Of a stretch of 64,000 bases of DNA, positions 1-11,257 are shown one piece after another. Origin of the DNA: Paracidovorax avenae (GTDB lineage Bacteria > Pseudomonadota > Gammaproteobacteria > Burkholderiales > Burkholderiaceae_C); assembly GCF_040892545.1 (NCBI RefSeq), contig NZ_CP156079.1, positions 310,001 through 374,000 of the forward strand, read 5' to 3'. The notes beneath the pieces are model-generated. The model did not search any database and had not been told where the DNA came from. It saw nothing but the letters and a program-made list of their open reading frames with translations. Each line of letters starts with the position of its first letter. Within the stretch, counting starts at the first letter, position 1. The position numbers were made by a program, and so were the translations under genes.

Positions 1-34
1 GCGCGCCGCCGTCCCCGTTTAAAATCCGCCCGCC

Positions 35-145
35 CTCCGAGGAGCGTTGCAGCGGCCCGTCCGCCGGCGTCGGTCACGACCGCCGCGGGCGCGCCGTCAG
101 GCTCGGAGCCCGTGCCGAAGATTCGATGCCAACGACGCTCACCTG
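35..145 (+). promoter_or_regulatory. SAH riboswitch upstream of metH
   Basis: The 7-base P1 arms CTCCGAG (35-41) and CTCGGAG (102-108) are perfectly complementary. GAGCG (42-46) can form the family's pseudoknot with CGCTC (136-140), and the segments after P1 (GAGCGTTGC and AACGACGCTCACC) match the SAH riboswitch consensus as I know it. A -10-like TAAAAT lies at 20-25; the -35 would fall before the window. CTCACCTG (138-145) is the exact complement of CAGGTGAG (165-172), which contains the metH ribosome-binding site. This suggests a translational ON switch: S-adenosylhomocysteine stabilises the pseudoknot and frees the Shine-Dalgarno. Pairings are seen directly; the mechanism is inferred from the family. 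Confidence 0.88.
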
Positions 146-176
146 TCCTTTCCCACCGTCCGCGCAGGTGAGCCCC

Positions 177-2900
<2,724 letters not shown>

Positions 2901-3102
2901 TCTGCGTCTCTCGACTTGTCAGGCTCTGTATTCGCTGAACGCAAGCAAGACATAAAGGAGATTGTTGCCCTTTGCAGGGACAGCGCCTTTGCCGGAAGGA
3001 ACAATCTTGCCAGCGTCTTCGCTCGCATGGTTTCGTGCTCCTTGCTAAAATCCAGGCACACAATCCCCTCGCCGTGTCATTGAGTTGGCTTGGCTTGGGG
3101 CG

Positions 3103-3128
3103 AAAAGGCCACCGCAAGGTGGCCTTTT
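3103..3128 (+). terminator. Terminator-like hairpin in the leader of the NYN gene
   Basis: An 11-base-pair perfect stem (AAAAGGCCACC / GGTGGCCTTTT) closes a GCAA tetraloop and ends in four T. It lies 17 bases before the presumed TTG start of the next gene and about 200 bases after metH. An extended -10 (TGCTAAAAT, 3043-3051) sits about 50 bases upstream, so the hairpin could terminate a short RNA of roughly 70 bases or attenuate the downstream gene. The symmetric A/T ends allow bidirectional use. Confidence 0.7.
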
Positions 3129-3145
3129 CATTGGTGGGTGCTGCA

Positions 3146-3835
3146 TTGACAAGAACCTCCGTATACATCGACGGCTACAACTTCTATTACTCCCGCCTCA
3201 AGGGCACGCCGTACAAGTGGCTGGACATCGCGGCACTGTTCCGTGACCGCATCCTGGTGCCGCAAGACCCCGGCGCGCAGTTGGTGACCATCAAGTATTT
3301 CACCGCACCCGTGAAGGCATCCTATGCCCGGCATGGAGAAGCCTCGTCCCAGGCGCAGACCCAATATCTCCGTGCCCTCCAGGCGCGTGATCCCGGACTG
3401 GTCCAGGTCATCAACGGCTTCCACATCTTCGGGACTGCGTCCCTGCCGACCTTCCAGGAGGGCATCGACCCCACCAAGAGCAGCGTTTCGCGTGTCTGGA
3501 TGATTGAAGAGAAGCAGACGGACGTGAACATCGCGCTGCATGCCTATCGCGATGCCCTGCGCGGCGAATGCGAACAACTGGTCCTCTGCTCCAATGACAG
3601 CGACCTGGAGCCCGCCCTTCGCATGGTCCGTGAGGATGCCCCGGGTGCCAGGCCAGGGTTGGTCATGCCCTTGCGTGACAAGGACACGGAGGCCGGCAAG
3701 GTGCCCAACAAGCGGCTTACAGCCCTGGCGCATTGGGTACGCCATCACATCCGGGACGATGAACTGGCGCAATCGCAGCTGCCGCAGCATGTGCAGACCA
3801 GGAAGAAGCCCGCGAGCAAGCCTCCGCATTGGTAG
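3146..3835 (+). CDS. NYN-domain (PIN-like) putative ribonuclease
   Basis: A 229-residue protein with the NYN/LabA-like PIN fold: an N-terminal strand with YIDGYN (Asp9), a central TDVNIALHAY segment and CSNDSDLEPAL. Together these supply the acidic metal-binding residues of the family, which cleaves RNA. No signal peptide or membrane segment is seen, so it is probably cytoplasmic. The open frame extends upstream to 2972, but that stretch spans the terminator hairpin and has no homology-like content. TTG at 3146, preceded by GGTGGG, gives a protein beginning directly at the NYN domain; GTG at 3134 is an alternative. The target RNA is unknown. Confidence 0.8.
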   Translation: MTRTSVYIDGYNFYYSRLKGTPYKWLDIAALFRDRILVPQDPGAQLVTIKYFTAPVKASYARHGEASSQAQTQYLRALQARDPGLVQVINGFHIFGTASLPTFQEGIDPTKSSVSRVWMIEEKQTDVNIALHAYRDALRGECEQLVLCSNDSDLEPALRMVREDAPGARPGLVMPLRDKDTEAGKVPNKRLTALAHWVRHHIRDDELAQSQLPQHVQTRKKPASKPPHW

Positions 3836-3947
3836 TGCCTGGGTACTGCAAGGGTCCGCCAGCGTCACCGCCGTGTTACCCAAACGTCACTCCCACGCAA
3901 TAGTCCGAGAGAAGAATGCCAAGCCTCTCCATTCCTCTCCCCACGAT

Positions 3948-4124
3948 ATGACCTCGCATCCACGGCCCACCGTGCCGTCCCTCCTCGGCCGCTCCCTGCT
4001 GGCCGCCTGCACGCTCGCGCTCGGCCTGCTGCTGGCCGGCTGCGGCGGCTCCGGCTCCGACGCCTCGAACGGCTTCATCGCCAACTGCGGCAACCCTGAC
4101 ACGCACTGCGCGCCCAAGCCCTGA
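3948..4124 (+). CDS. Small lipoprotein, 58 residues
   Basis: A short basic N-terminus is followed by a hydrophobic core and the lipobox LLAGC, so the mature lipid-anchored part is only about 25 residues, rich in Gly, Ser and Asn, with two further cysteines near the C-terminus. It lies about 100 bases before the phospholipase C gene on the same strand and may be cotranscribed with it. Function unknown. The signal-peptide grammar is convincing despite the small size. Confidence 0.65.
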   Translation: MTSHPRPTVPSLLGRSLLAACTLALGLLLAGCGGSGSDASNGFIANCGNPDTHCAPKP

Positions 4125-4225
4125 CCCGGGCCCGCGGGCGCCTGTCCTGCACTGCGCTCGCCGCACCGCCGCGCGCGGTCCATGGCGCGCCCCGTCTTTC
4201 TTCGGACAACAAACACTCCTCCAAA

Positions 4226-6499
4226 ATGACCGTCGATTCCTCCAAACGCAAGTTCCTCTCCGGCGTGCTCGGCACCGGAGCGGCCGCCGCCACGCTGTCC
4301 GCGTTTCCGCCCGCCATCCGGCGCGCGCTCGCCATCGAGGCGAACAACGCCACCGGCACCATCCGGGACGTGCAGCACGTGGTGCTGCTGATGATGGAAA
4401 ACCGCTCCTTCGACAGCTATTTCGGCACCTTCAAGGGCGTGCGCGGCTTCGGCGACCGCTTCGCCGTGCCCTCGCAATACGGCCGCAACGTCTTCTACCA
4501 GGCCTACACCAAGACCACGCCGCCCGGCACCTACGTGCCCTTCCGGCTGGACGAGGCCCAGGGCAACGCCCAGCGCGCCGGCAGCACGCCGCACACCTGG
4601 GTGGATTCGCAGGCGGCCTGGGACCATGGCCGCATGTCGCGCTGGCCCGATGCGAAGCTGCCCCTCTCGATGGGGTACTACGAGACGGCCGAGGTCTCGT
4701 TCCAGCGCGCGCTGGCCGATGCCTTCACGCTGTGCGACCACTACCACTGCGGCATGCACACCGGCACCATCGCCAACCGGCTCTTCTACTGGACGGGCAC
4801 CAACGGCCCGAACGGTGTCAGCCCCGTTGACGGCTCGCGCGTGAATGTGGCAGGCCTGAACAACCAGTTCAACGCGGGCAACGACATCGGCGCCTCCACC
4901 GACGGCTGGACCTGGACCACCTATGCCGACCGGCTGCAGAAGGCGGGCGTGACCTGGAAGGTCTACCAGAGCCTGATCGACAACTTCGGCTGCAACGAGA
5001 TGATGGGCTTCCGCCACTGGCGCGCCGAGATCGAGAAGATGCCCGCGGACCGCAAGCCGCTCTACGTGGCCAAGACCGACATCACCCAGCCCCAGGGCCT
5101 GGCCGGCCCCAATTACGACCCGGCCATCGACGATGCCCTGAGCCCGCTGGCCAAGGGCTTCGGCAACACCATGCCGCAGGGCTTCCTGGAGACCTTCCGC
5201 GACGACATCGGCAAGGGCCGGCTGCCGGCCGTGTCGTGGATCATCGCGCCCTCGGTCTATAGCGAACACCCCGGCCCCTCCAGCCCCGCGCAGGGCGGTT
5301 GGTACGTGCAGGAAGTGCTGGACGCGCTCACCGCCAATCCGGACGTGTGGAGCAAGACGGTGCTGCTCATCAACTACGACGAGAACGACGGCTTCTTCGA
5401 CCACCTGCCCTCGCCCGCCGTGCCTTCGCGCAACGCGGATGGCAGCCTGGCCGGCGCCTGCACGCTGTCTGCCGCCGACGTGGCCGTGGAATACCACGAC
5501 TTCCAGCCCGCCACCTCCAGCCAGCCGCCGGCCGACGGCAAGCCCTACGGCCCCGGCCCGCGCGTGCCGATGTGGATCGTCTCGCCCTGGAGCCGGGGTG
5601 GCTGGGTGAATTCGCAGGTGTTCGACCACACCTCCACCCTCATGTTCCTGGAAAAGCGCTTCGGCGTGGCCGAGCCGCAGATCAGCGCCTACCGCCGCGC
5701 GGTGTGCGGCGACCTGACCAGCTGCTTCAACTTCGTCAACCCGAACACCGAGACCCTGCCCACGCTGGCCGGCCGCACCAGCAAGACGGCCGTGGACGCA
5801 CGCATCGCCGCGCAGGTACAGGCCCCCAAGCTGCCCCAGCCCGCCGCGGCCACGGACACGGCCCTGCCGGTGCAGGCGCCGGGCGTGCGGCCTTCGCGCG
5901 CGCTGCCCTACGAACTGCACGCCACGGCCCAGGCGAACGCCGGCGCGGGCACGGTGACGCTGCTCTTCGCCAACACGGCCAAAGCCGGCAGCCCCGCCGC
6001 GGTGTTCCACGTCTATGACAGGAAGCACCTGGACGCGATCCCGCGCCGCTACGTGGTCGAGGCGGGCAAGACGCTGAACGGCGTCTGGAACGCGGCGGCC
6101 GACGGCGGTGCCTACGACCTGTGGGTGCTGGGCCCCAACGGCTTCCACCGCGCCTTCGCGGGCGACCTCGCGCAGCAGGCTTCCGCCGGCATGCCCGAGG
6201 TGCAGGTCTGCTACGAACTGTGCGACCCGCCGCAGGTGCGCGTGAAGCTCTACAACCGCGGCACCGCGGCCATCGGCTTCACCGCCGAGGCACGCGCCTA
6301 CCGCGCCGACGGCCCCTGGACGCGCACCGTGCAGCCGGGCGCGGTGGAGGAACTGGCCTGGGCCCTGGGCGACAGCGGCAACTGGTACGACTTCACCGTG
6401 CGCTGCAGCGCGGCCCCGGCCTTCGTGCGGCGCTTCGCGGGCCGCGTCGAAACGGGCCGGGATTCCGTGTCCGATCCGGCGATGGGACAGGGGGCCTGA
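4226..6499 (+). CDS. Phosphocholine-specific phospholipase C, secreted
   Basis: A 757-residue member of the acid-phosphatase-like phospholipase C family that hydrolyses phosphatidylcholine or sphingomyelin. Visible family segments are MMENRSFDSYFG (residues 56-67), the TGTIANRLFYWTG region, NYDENDGFFDH, and two C-terminal beta-rich repeats (roughly residues 560-750) typical of bacterial PLC. The N-terminus has a Tat-like signal in which the twin arginines are KR (SKRKFLSGVLG), followed by an Ala-rich hydrophobic stretch, so export folded through Tat is likely. No strong ribosome-binding site is visible before the ATG. A small lipoprotein gene precedes it. Confidence 0.9.
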   Translation: MTVDSSKRKFLSGVLGTGAAAATLSAFPPAIRRALAIEANNATGTIRDVQHVVLLMMENRSFDSYFGTFKGVRGFGDRFAVPSQYGRNVFYQAYTKTTPPGTYVPFRLDEAQGNAQRAGSTPHTWVDSQAAWDHGRMSRWPDAKLPLSMGYYETAEVSFQRALADAFTLCDHYHCGMHTGTIANRLFYWTGTNGPNGVSPVDGSRVNVAGLNNQFNAGNDIGASTDGWTWTTYADRLQKAGVTWKVYQSLIDNFGCNEMMGFRHWRAEIEKMPADRKPLYVAKTDITQPQGLAGPNYDPAIDDALSPLAKGFGNTMPQGFLETFRDDIGKGRLPAVSWIIAPSVYSEHPGPSSPAQGGWYVQEVLDALTANPDVWSKTVLLINYDENDGFFDHLPSPAVPSRNADGSLAGACTLSAADVAVEYHDFQPATSSQPPADGKPYGPGPRVPMWIVSPWSRGGWVNSQVFDHTSTLMFLEKRFGVAEPQISAYRRAVCGDLTSCFNFVNPNTETLPTLAGRTSKTAVDARIAAQVQAPKLPQPAAATDTALPVQAPGVRPSRALPYELHATAQANAGAGTVTLLFANTAKAGSPAAVFHVYDRKHLDAIPRRYVVEAGKTLNGVWNAAADGGAYDLWVLGPNGFHRAFAGDLAQQASAGMPEVQVCYELCDPPQVRVKLYNRGTAAIGFTAEARAYRADGPWTRTVQPGAVEELAWALGDSGNWYDFTVRCSAAPAFVRRFAGRVETGRDSVSDPAMGQGA

Positions 6500-6517
6500 G
6501 GACGGCGCGCGGGGCGG

Positions 6518-8005
6518 TCACCGCTGCGACGCCATGTCGGGCGATGACTGCCCCGCCGTCTGCGCGTTCTCCGCCATGGCGAACCCGCCCCCGCGCCGCT
6601 TGGCCGTGTACATCGCCTGGTCGGCGCATTGCACCACCTCGGCGCCGCGCCGGGAGTGCGCGGGGGCGAAGGCGATGCCGATGCTGGTGCCCACTTCGGC
6701 CGTGAGGCCCGGCTGCAGCGGGATGGGCTGGCGCACCACCTCGACGATGGCAGTGGCGATGTGGGTCAGCGTCTGCGGGTCGTCGGTGCGTACCAGGATC
6801 GCGAACTCGTCGCCGCCCAGCCGGGCCAGCGTGTCGGACGAGCGGATGATCTTCTGGATGCGGGACGCGGCTTCCTTGAGCACCACGTCGCCCGCGTCAT
6901 GCCCGTAGGTGTCGTTGACGAACTTGAACTTGTCGAGGTCCATCAGCATGACGGAGAAGCCCGCGCCCGACCTCTGCAGGTCCCGCTCGGCGCGCAGCAG
7001 CCGGGCCTCGAAGGTGCGGCGGTTGGCGAGCCCGGTGAGCGCGTCCTTCTGCGCCACGTCCTCCAGCGGCGTCACCACGCGGCTGGCGACCACCTTCACC
7101 GCGATGATGGACACCAGCGCGCTCATCAGCACGCTCACGGCGTACAGTGCCTCCAGCTTGAGGAACGGAGACATGACCGGCGCGAAGGGCTTGGCCACCA
7201 CGGCGCTGACAGGCTGCGGGCCGGAGTCGTCCAGCATGATGACCTTGACGCGGTAGCCGGCACCTTCGGTGTCGCTGGCGGAAAAGGGCGCCTGGTTCCT
7301 GTCGTGCCGGTCGATGTGTTCCATGGGAATGGAGGGGGGCAGGGTGCTCGCGTGGACGGTGTAGCGGCCCTCGCTGTCATGGGAGACGAAGGCCATCTGC
7401 AGCTGCGTCATGCGTGCGAACTGCTGGGCGCCCGCGGGCGTGATCCGGAAGGCCAGGTAGATGTGCGCCACCGGAACGGGAGCCCGCACCGTCACCTTGA
7501 CCCAGTTGTGCAGCACGGGCTTGCCGTCTTCCCCGTCCATGGTGCGCATGTTGCGGCTGGCTTCGCGGACGCTTCCCACCAGCATCTCCAGCCGGCGGTC
7601 CAGCGCCGGGTCCCGCTCGCGCAGGAACCCGGACACGGACGAGCGCGCCCGCAGCGTGCCGTCCAGGTCCGTGAGCACGATCAGTTCGGCGCCGGTCCGC
7701 GCCAGCTGGTTGTAGAGCGCCGACTCCACCGTGTCCCGGTTGGTCTCGTTGAAGATGATGTTCTGCAGGCCGTAGTCCCGGGAGATCAGCTCGGAGGCCA
7801 CCCGCCGGGATTCGCGCCGCATCGCGGCCGTGTACTCGAAGGTCTGCGCGCCCGCCTCCAGGGCGGCATCGACGCTGTTCATGGCGATCCGCCGGTTGGA
7901 AAAATGCAGGAAGACGAAGGCCACCACCTGTGCAGCGATCAGCGTCAGCGCGAGCAGGGCCAGGAAACGGCCCGACGATGCGGATGGCAGGAAATCCCTC
8001 TTCAT
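6518..8005 (-). CDS. Membrane-bound diguanylate cyclase
   Basis: A 495-residue protein that makes cyclic di-GMP. An N-terminal membrane helix (about residues 12-32) is followed by a periplasmic sensor region of about 250 residues, a second helix (VSVLMSALVSIIAVKVV) and a C-terminal GGDEF domain. GGDEF is at residues 397-401, and RSSD at 388-391 forms an intact inhibitory I-site exactly five residues upstream. The start at 8005 gives a short basic head before the first helix. It converges on the phospholipase gene, leaving only 18 bases between the two stops. The signal sensed is unknown. Confidence 0.92.
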   Translation of the reverse strand: MKRDFLPSASSGRFLALLALTLIAAQVVAFVFLHFSNRRIAMNSVDAALEAGAQTFEYTAAMRRESRRVASELISRDYGLQNIIFNETNRDTVESALYNQLARTGAELIVLTDLDGTLRARSSVSGFLRERDPALDRRLEMLVGSVREASRNMRTMDGEDGKPVLHNWVKVTVRAPVPVAHIYLAFRITPAGAQQFARMTQLQMAFVSHDSEGRYTVHASTLPPSIPMEHIDRHDRNQAPFSASDTEGAGYRVKVIMLDDSGPQPVSAVVAKPFAPVMSPFLKLEALYAVSVLMSALVSIIAVKVVASRVVTPLEDVAQKDALTGLANRRTFEARLLRAERDLQRSGAGFSVMLMDLDKFKFVNDTYGHDAGDVVLKEAASRIQKIIRSSDTLARLGGDEFAILVRTDDPQTLTHIATAIVEVVRQPIPLQPGLTAEVGTSIGIAFAPAHSRRGAEVVQCADQAMYTAKRRGGGFAMAENAQTAGQSSPDMASQR

Positions 8006-8227
8006 GCGTGCTCTTTTTCTGTAAGGCGCGGGCAATCGTGCTCCGTGGGCAGGGCGGGCGCCCGCCTGTGGTGCCCTGCCTGACTCTTTCTCTATTCCCC
8101 TGCGCCCCATGATGCCCGCCTTTGGCCTATCCGTGCAATGACCTGCGGGTATCCCGTATCCCATACAGGTATGCATTGGCGAAGTGCTCCGACACCCGGC
8201 GGCTCGACGATGCGGTGCAATGGCCGC

Positions 8228-9217
8228 ATGCCGTCCCCCTTCCTCACCCGCTGCATGGAGAGCGCCAGGCGCCTCATCCAGCCCATCATGCCGCTCGTGC
8301 GGGCCGTCAATCTCTGGCTCGACGCCGACGGCCTGCGGATGAGCGCAGCCATGTCGTTCTACGGCATGCTGAGCCTGGCGCCCCTGCTGCTGCTGCTCGT
8401 GGGGGTGCTGGGCTGGTGGATCGACAAGTCCTATCTCGAAACCAACCTCATCGCCCAGGTGCAGTCCGTGATGGGTGAGCGCGGCGCGGAAGTCGTGAAG
8501 CTCGCGCTCTCCAGCGCCCGGGAGCCCTCCGAAGGCCGGCTGGCCTCCATCGCGGGCTTCGTGCTGCTGCTGTCGGGCGCGACCGGGGTGTTCGTGGAGC
8601 TGCAGTCCGCGCTGGAGCGGCTCTGGACGTCCGGCCATCCCCCCGCACCCGACAACAACAAGGCCTGGTGGCGCATGGCCTCGCTGCGGCTGCGCGGCCT
8701 GGCGTATGTGCTGGCCATCGGCTTCCTGCTGCTGATCTCGCTGGTCGTCTCCACGGTGATCCACGTGGTGGCCAACTGGGCGAGCGCGCGCCTGCCTTTC
8801 GCCTCCGGGCCCCTCCTGCAACTGGTCAACGAACTGGTCGCCTTCGGCATCGCGGTGCTGCTGTTCGTGGGGCTGATGCGCATCGGGACCGGGCCCAAGC
8901 CGCCGATGGCCTGCCTGGTGTTCGGCGCCGTGGTGGGGGCGATCCTGTTCACCGTGGGCAAGCAGCTGCTGGCGCTCTACCTGGCCACGGCGGCCGTGGT
9001 GTCGGCCTACGGGGCCGCGGGCTCGCTCGTCGTACTGCTCATGTGGATCTATTTCTCGTCGGCGGTGCTGCTGTTCTCCGCCAGTTGCGCCCGTGCCCTG
9101 CAGGAGGCGCGGGCCGAGCACGTGGGGCAGCGCGTGGATGCCGCCCATGCCGAAGACGTGCCCCCCTCCACCTCGCCGAAGCCACCGGCACCCGCCGCGC
9201 CGGCCGGCGCGCGCTGA
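8228..9217 (+). CDS. YihY/BrkB-family inner membrane protein
   Basis: About 329 residues with six hydrophobic segments and the family's early signature (SAAMSFYGMLSLAP). YihY proteins were once called ribonuclease BN, but that assignment was wrong; their role, possibly transport, remains uncertain. The C-terminus is a hydrophilic Ala/Pro-rich tail. Frames open from ATG 8138, but the extra 30 residues look non-conserved and ATG 8228 places the start shortly before the first amphipathic helix. A GC-rich dyad (GGCAGGGC / GCCCTGCC, about 8050-8083) lies in the divergent region shared with the cyclase. Confidence 0.85.
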   Translation: MPSPFLTRCMESARRLIQPIMPLVRAVNLWLDADGLRMSAAMSFYGMLSLAPLLLLLVGVLGWWIDKSYLETNLIAQVQSVMGERGAEVVKLALSSAREPSEGRLASIAGFVLLLSGATGVFVELQSALERLWTSGHPPAPDNNKAWWRMASLRLRGLAYVLAIGFLLLISLVVSTVIHVVANWASARLPFASGPLLQLVNELVAFGIAVLLFVGLMRIGTGPKPPMACLVFGAVVGAILFTVGKQLLALYLATAAVVSAYGAAGSLVVLLMWIYFSSAVLLFSASCARALQEARAEHVGQRVDAAHAEDVPPSTSPKPPAPAAPAGAR

Positions 9218-9241
9218 GCACGGGCCGGGCACCGGCGTTCA

Positions 9242-10174
9242 TCAGCGCTCCGCCGGCCGCAGCGTGTCCGGGGAAAGGCGCAGGACCCGCGCCAGTTCCA
9301 GCGCATTGCGGGGCGCGTGGAGCTTCGCCGTGTTGTCGAAGAAGCAGAACACGTCCCGCCCGCCTGGAGGCGCCGCGGGCGCGCCCGCGGCAGGGCCGGC
9401 CAGTGCGACATCGCGGGGCACCGCGCCCCGGTGCCAGGCCCGGATGCGGCGGGCCCACGCGGCGATCCGGTCATCGCTGTAGCCGCTGGCGTACAGCGCC
9501 TCGGCGCCGTGCAGGCGCAGGTACATGAAATCGGCAGTGACGTCGCCCAGCTCCGGCCAGCGGCCGCCGGTGTCGGCCACCACCAGGGCCACGCCATGGC
9601 GGCGCAGCAGGGTGATGCATTCGGGTGTGGCGAAGCTGGAATGGCGCACCTCGAGTGCATGGCGCATGCGCCACCGGGGCCCTTCCGCCTCCAGCCATTC
9701 CCGGCCGCGCATGCGGGGCTCGCGTTCGCGGGCCAGTTCCAGGCCCTGCCGGGTGTCGCGGGGCAGCAGGGCCAGGAAATCCTCCAGCAGGCCGGCATCG
9801 AAGGGCAGGCTCGGCGGCAGCTGCCACAGGACGGGGCCGAGCCGGGGGCCGAGCGAGAGCAGGCCGGACGCCAGAAAATTCGCGATGGCCGCGCGCGGCG
9901 AGCGCAACCGCAGGATGTGGGTGATGAACCGCGGCGCCTTCACGGTGAAGACGAAGCCTTCCGGCGTATCCCGCGACCACGCCGCGTAGCTGGAAGGGCG
10001 CTGCAGGGCATAGAAGGAGCCGTTGAGCTCGATCGCAGGAAACTGCCGGGAGGCGAACGCCAGCTCCCGGGCCTGGGCCAGGTCGTCCGGGTAGAAGGTA
10101 CCGCGCCATGGGGCATAGCGCCACCCGGAAACACCGATGCGTATCTGTGCGGCCGGTGCCGCCTGGAGTGCCAT
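9242..10174 (-). CDS. DUF72 (YecE-like) protein
   Basis: A 310-residue soluble protein of the DUF72/YecE family, a TIM-barrel fold with unknown biochemical activity. Recognisable features are the N-terminal RIGVSGWRYAPWRGTFYP, the ELNGSFYALQ and GFVFTVKAPRFITH blocks, and the C-terminal FCFFDNTAKLHAPRNALEL. It has no signal or membrane segment. It is transcribed toward the YihY gene and divergently from the glycine-zipper gene, so it looks monocistronic. Confidence 0.88.
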   Translation of the reverse strand: MALQAAPAAQIRIGVSGWRYAPWRGTFYPDDLAQARELAFASRQFPAIELNGSFYALQRPSSYAAWSRDTPEGFVFTVKAPRFITHILRLRSPRAAIANFLASGLLSLGPRLGPVLWQLPPSLPFDAGLLEDFLALLPRDTRQGLELAREREPRMRGREWLEAEGPRWRMRHALEVRHSSFATPECITLLRRHGVALVVADTGGRWPELGDVTADFMYLRLHGAEALYASGYSDDRIAAWARRIRAWHRGAVPRDVALAGPAAGAPAAPPGGRDVFCFFDNTAKLHAPRNALELARVLRLSPDTLRPAER

Positions 10175-10346
10175 GGGGCCACTGTGCGCAGCGCCGGCCA
10201 GGGCGTTTGCGGGAGGCCTTCGGCAGGCCGTGTCGGACGCCGCCGGGCGGCTCTACAGCTTCTTACGGTGTTTACAGAGCCCGGCGGTATGTGAAGCACC
10301 TGCGCGGGTAACCTGCCAGCACAACACCCATGGAAAGGGAAATCGT

Positions 10347-11162
10347 ATGAGTCTCGTTGTCCGTTCCAATTCTTCCGCTGCGGGCCCGGTGGCCGGCGGC
10401 TCGGCGAAGTGGCTCTGGGCTGCGATCGGCGCGCTGGGAGTCAGCGTGCTGGCCCTGGGCGCCACGCTGGTGGTCCAGAACCGCGACCGCGCTCCGGATG
10501 TCGCCTCCGCAGTGCAGCCTGCCGCCGCCCTCGCTCCGGACGCACAGTCCGCGGCGGCCGCCAATCCATCCATCAACCCCGCCAACTCCGCAGTACCCCA
10601 GGGCGCCCAGGGCCGTCCCGCCGCGGTGGCCCAGGTCCCGGCCCAGCAGTTCGCGCAGCGCGCGCCCTCCCCGGGCTATGCGCCGCAGCCCGCCTACAGC
10701 GGTGCCCCGCAGGGCCAGCAGCAGGTGGCCATGCAGCGTGCCGCGGCGCCGGCCTGCATGACCTGCGGCCGTGTCGAGTCCGTCCAGGCCTTCCAGCAGG
10801 CCGCGCCCGCCACCGGCATCGGTGCCGTGGCCGGCGGCGTGATCGGCGGCGTGCTGGGCAACCAGGTGGGCAAGGGCTCGGGCCGCACGGCGGCCACGGT
10901 GCTCGGCGCCGTGGGCGGCGGCTACCTGGGCCACACGGTGGAGCAGCGCACCCGCACCACCACGGCCTACCAGATCCGTGTCCGCATGGACGACGGCTCG
11001 GTGCGTACCTTCACGCGCTCGCAGCCGGTGGCCGAAGGCACGGCCGTGCGGGTGGAAGGCCGCAGCTTCCGCGTGGACAACGGCCAGTACGGCAGCGGCT
11101 ATGGCGGCGGCTACTCCGCCCAGGCGCCGCATTCGGTGCGCGTGGCCGACAACGGCTACTGA
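10347..11162 (+). CDS. Glycine-zipper 2TM-domain envelope protein
   Basis: A 271-residue protein with one N-terminal membrane anchor (WLWAAIGALGVSVLALGATLVV), a long Ala/Pro/Gln-rich linker, a CMTC motif near residue 135, and a glycine-zipper segment (GIGAVAGGVIGGVLGNQVG followed by a GAVGGGYLG block). It ends in a basic beta-like tail. Such Rick_17kDa/2TM proteins sit in the envelope; specific function is unknown. The ATG at 10347 is preceded by GGAAAGGGA, a good ribosome-binding site; the upstream open frame is not supported. Confidence 0.85.
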   Translation: MSLVVRSNSSAAGPVAGGSAKWLWAAIGALGVSVLALGATLVVQNRDRAPDVASAVQPAAALAPDAQSAAAANPSINPANSAVPQGAQGRPAAVAQVPAQQFAQRAPSPGYAPQPAYSGAPQGQQQVAMQRAAAPACMTCGRVESVQAFQQAAPATGIGAVAGGVIGGVLGNQVGKGSGRTAATVLGAVGGGYLGHTVEQRTRTTTAYQIRVRMDDGSVRTFTRSQPVAEGTAVRVEGRSFRVDNGQYGSGYGGGYSAQAPHSVRVADNGY

Positions 11163-11213
11163 CATCCCCGGGCCGGCCGGCATGTTCCGGCCGCGGGTCC
11201 CCTCGGCTTTGCG

Positions 11214-11239
11214 GACGGGCGGCTTTCAGGCCGCCCGTC
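11214..11239. terminator. Hairpin between convergent genes
   Basis: GACGGGCGGC and GCCGCCCGTC form a 10-base-pair stem with a six-base loop between the glycine-zipper gene and fpr, which converge here. There is no real T-tract on either side, so intrinsic termination is only plausible. Confidence 0.45.
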
Positions 11240-11257
11240 GTGCTTTCCGCGGCCGTG

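Noticed and set aside
126..176. N-terminal extension of MetH from ATG 126
   Set aside because: This segment forms the 3' part of the SAH riboswitch and the anti-Shine-Dalgarno; the ATG at 177 has the ribosome-binding site.
3887..6148. Long minus-strand frame opposite the phospholipase C
   Set aside because: No motifs, biased Gly/Arg/Val composition, and full overlap with a well-supported gene.
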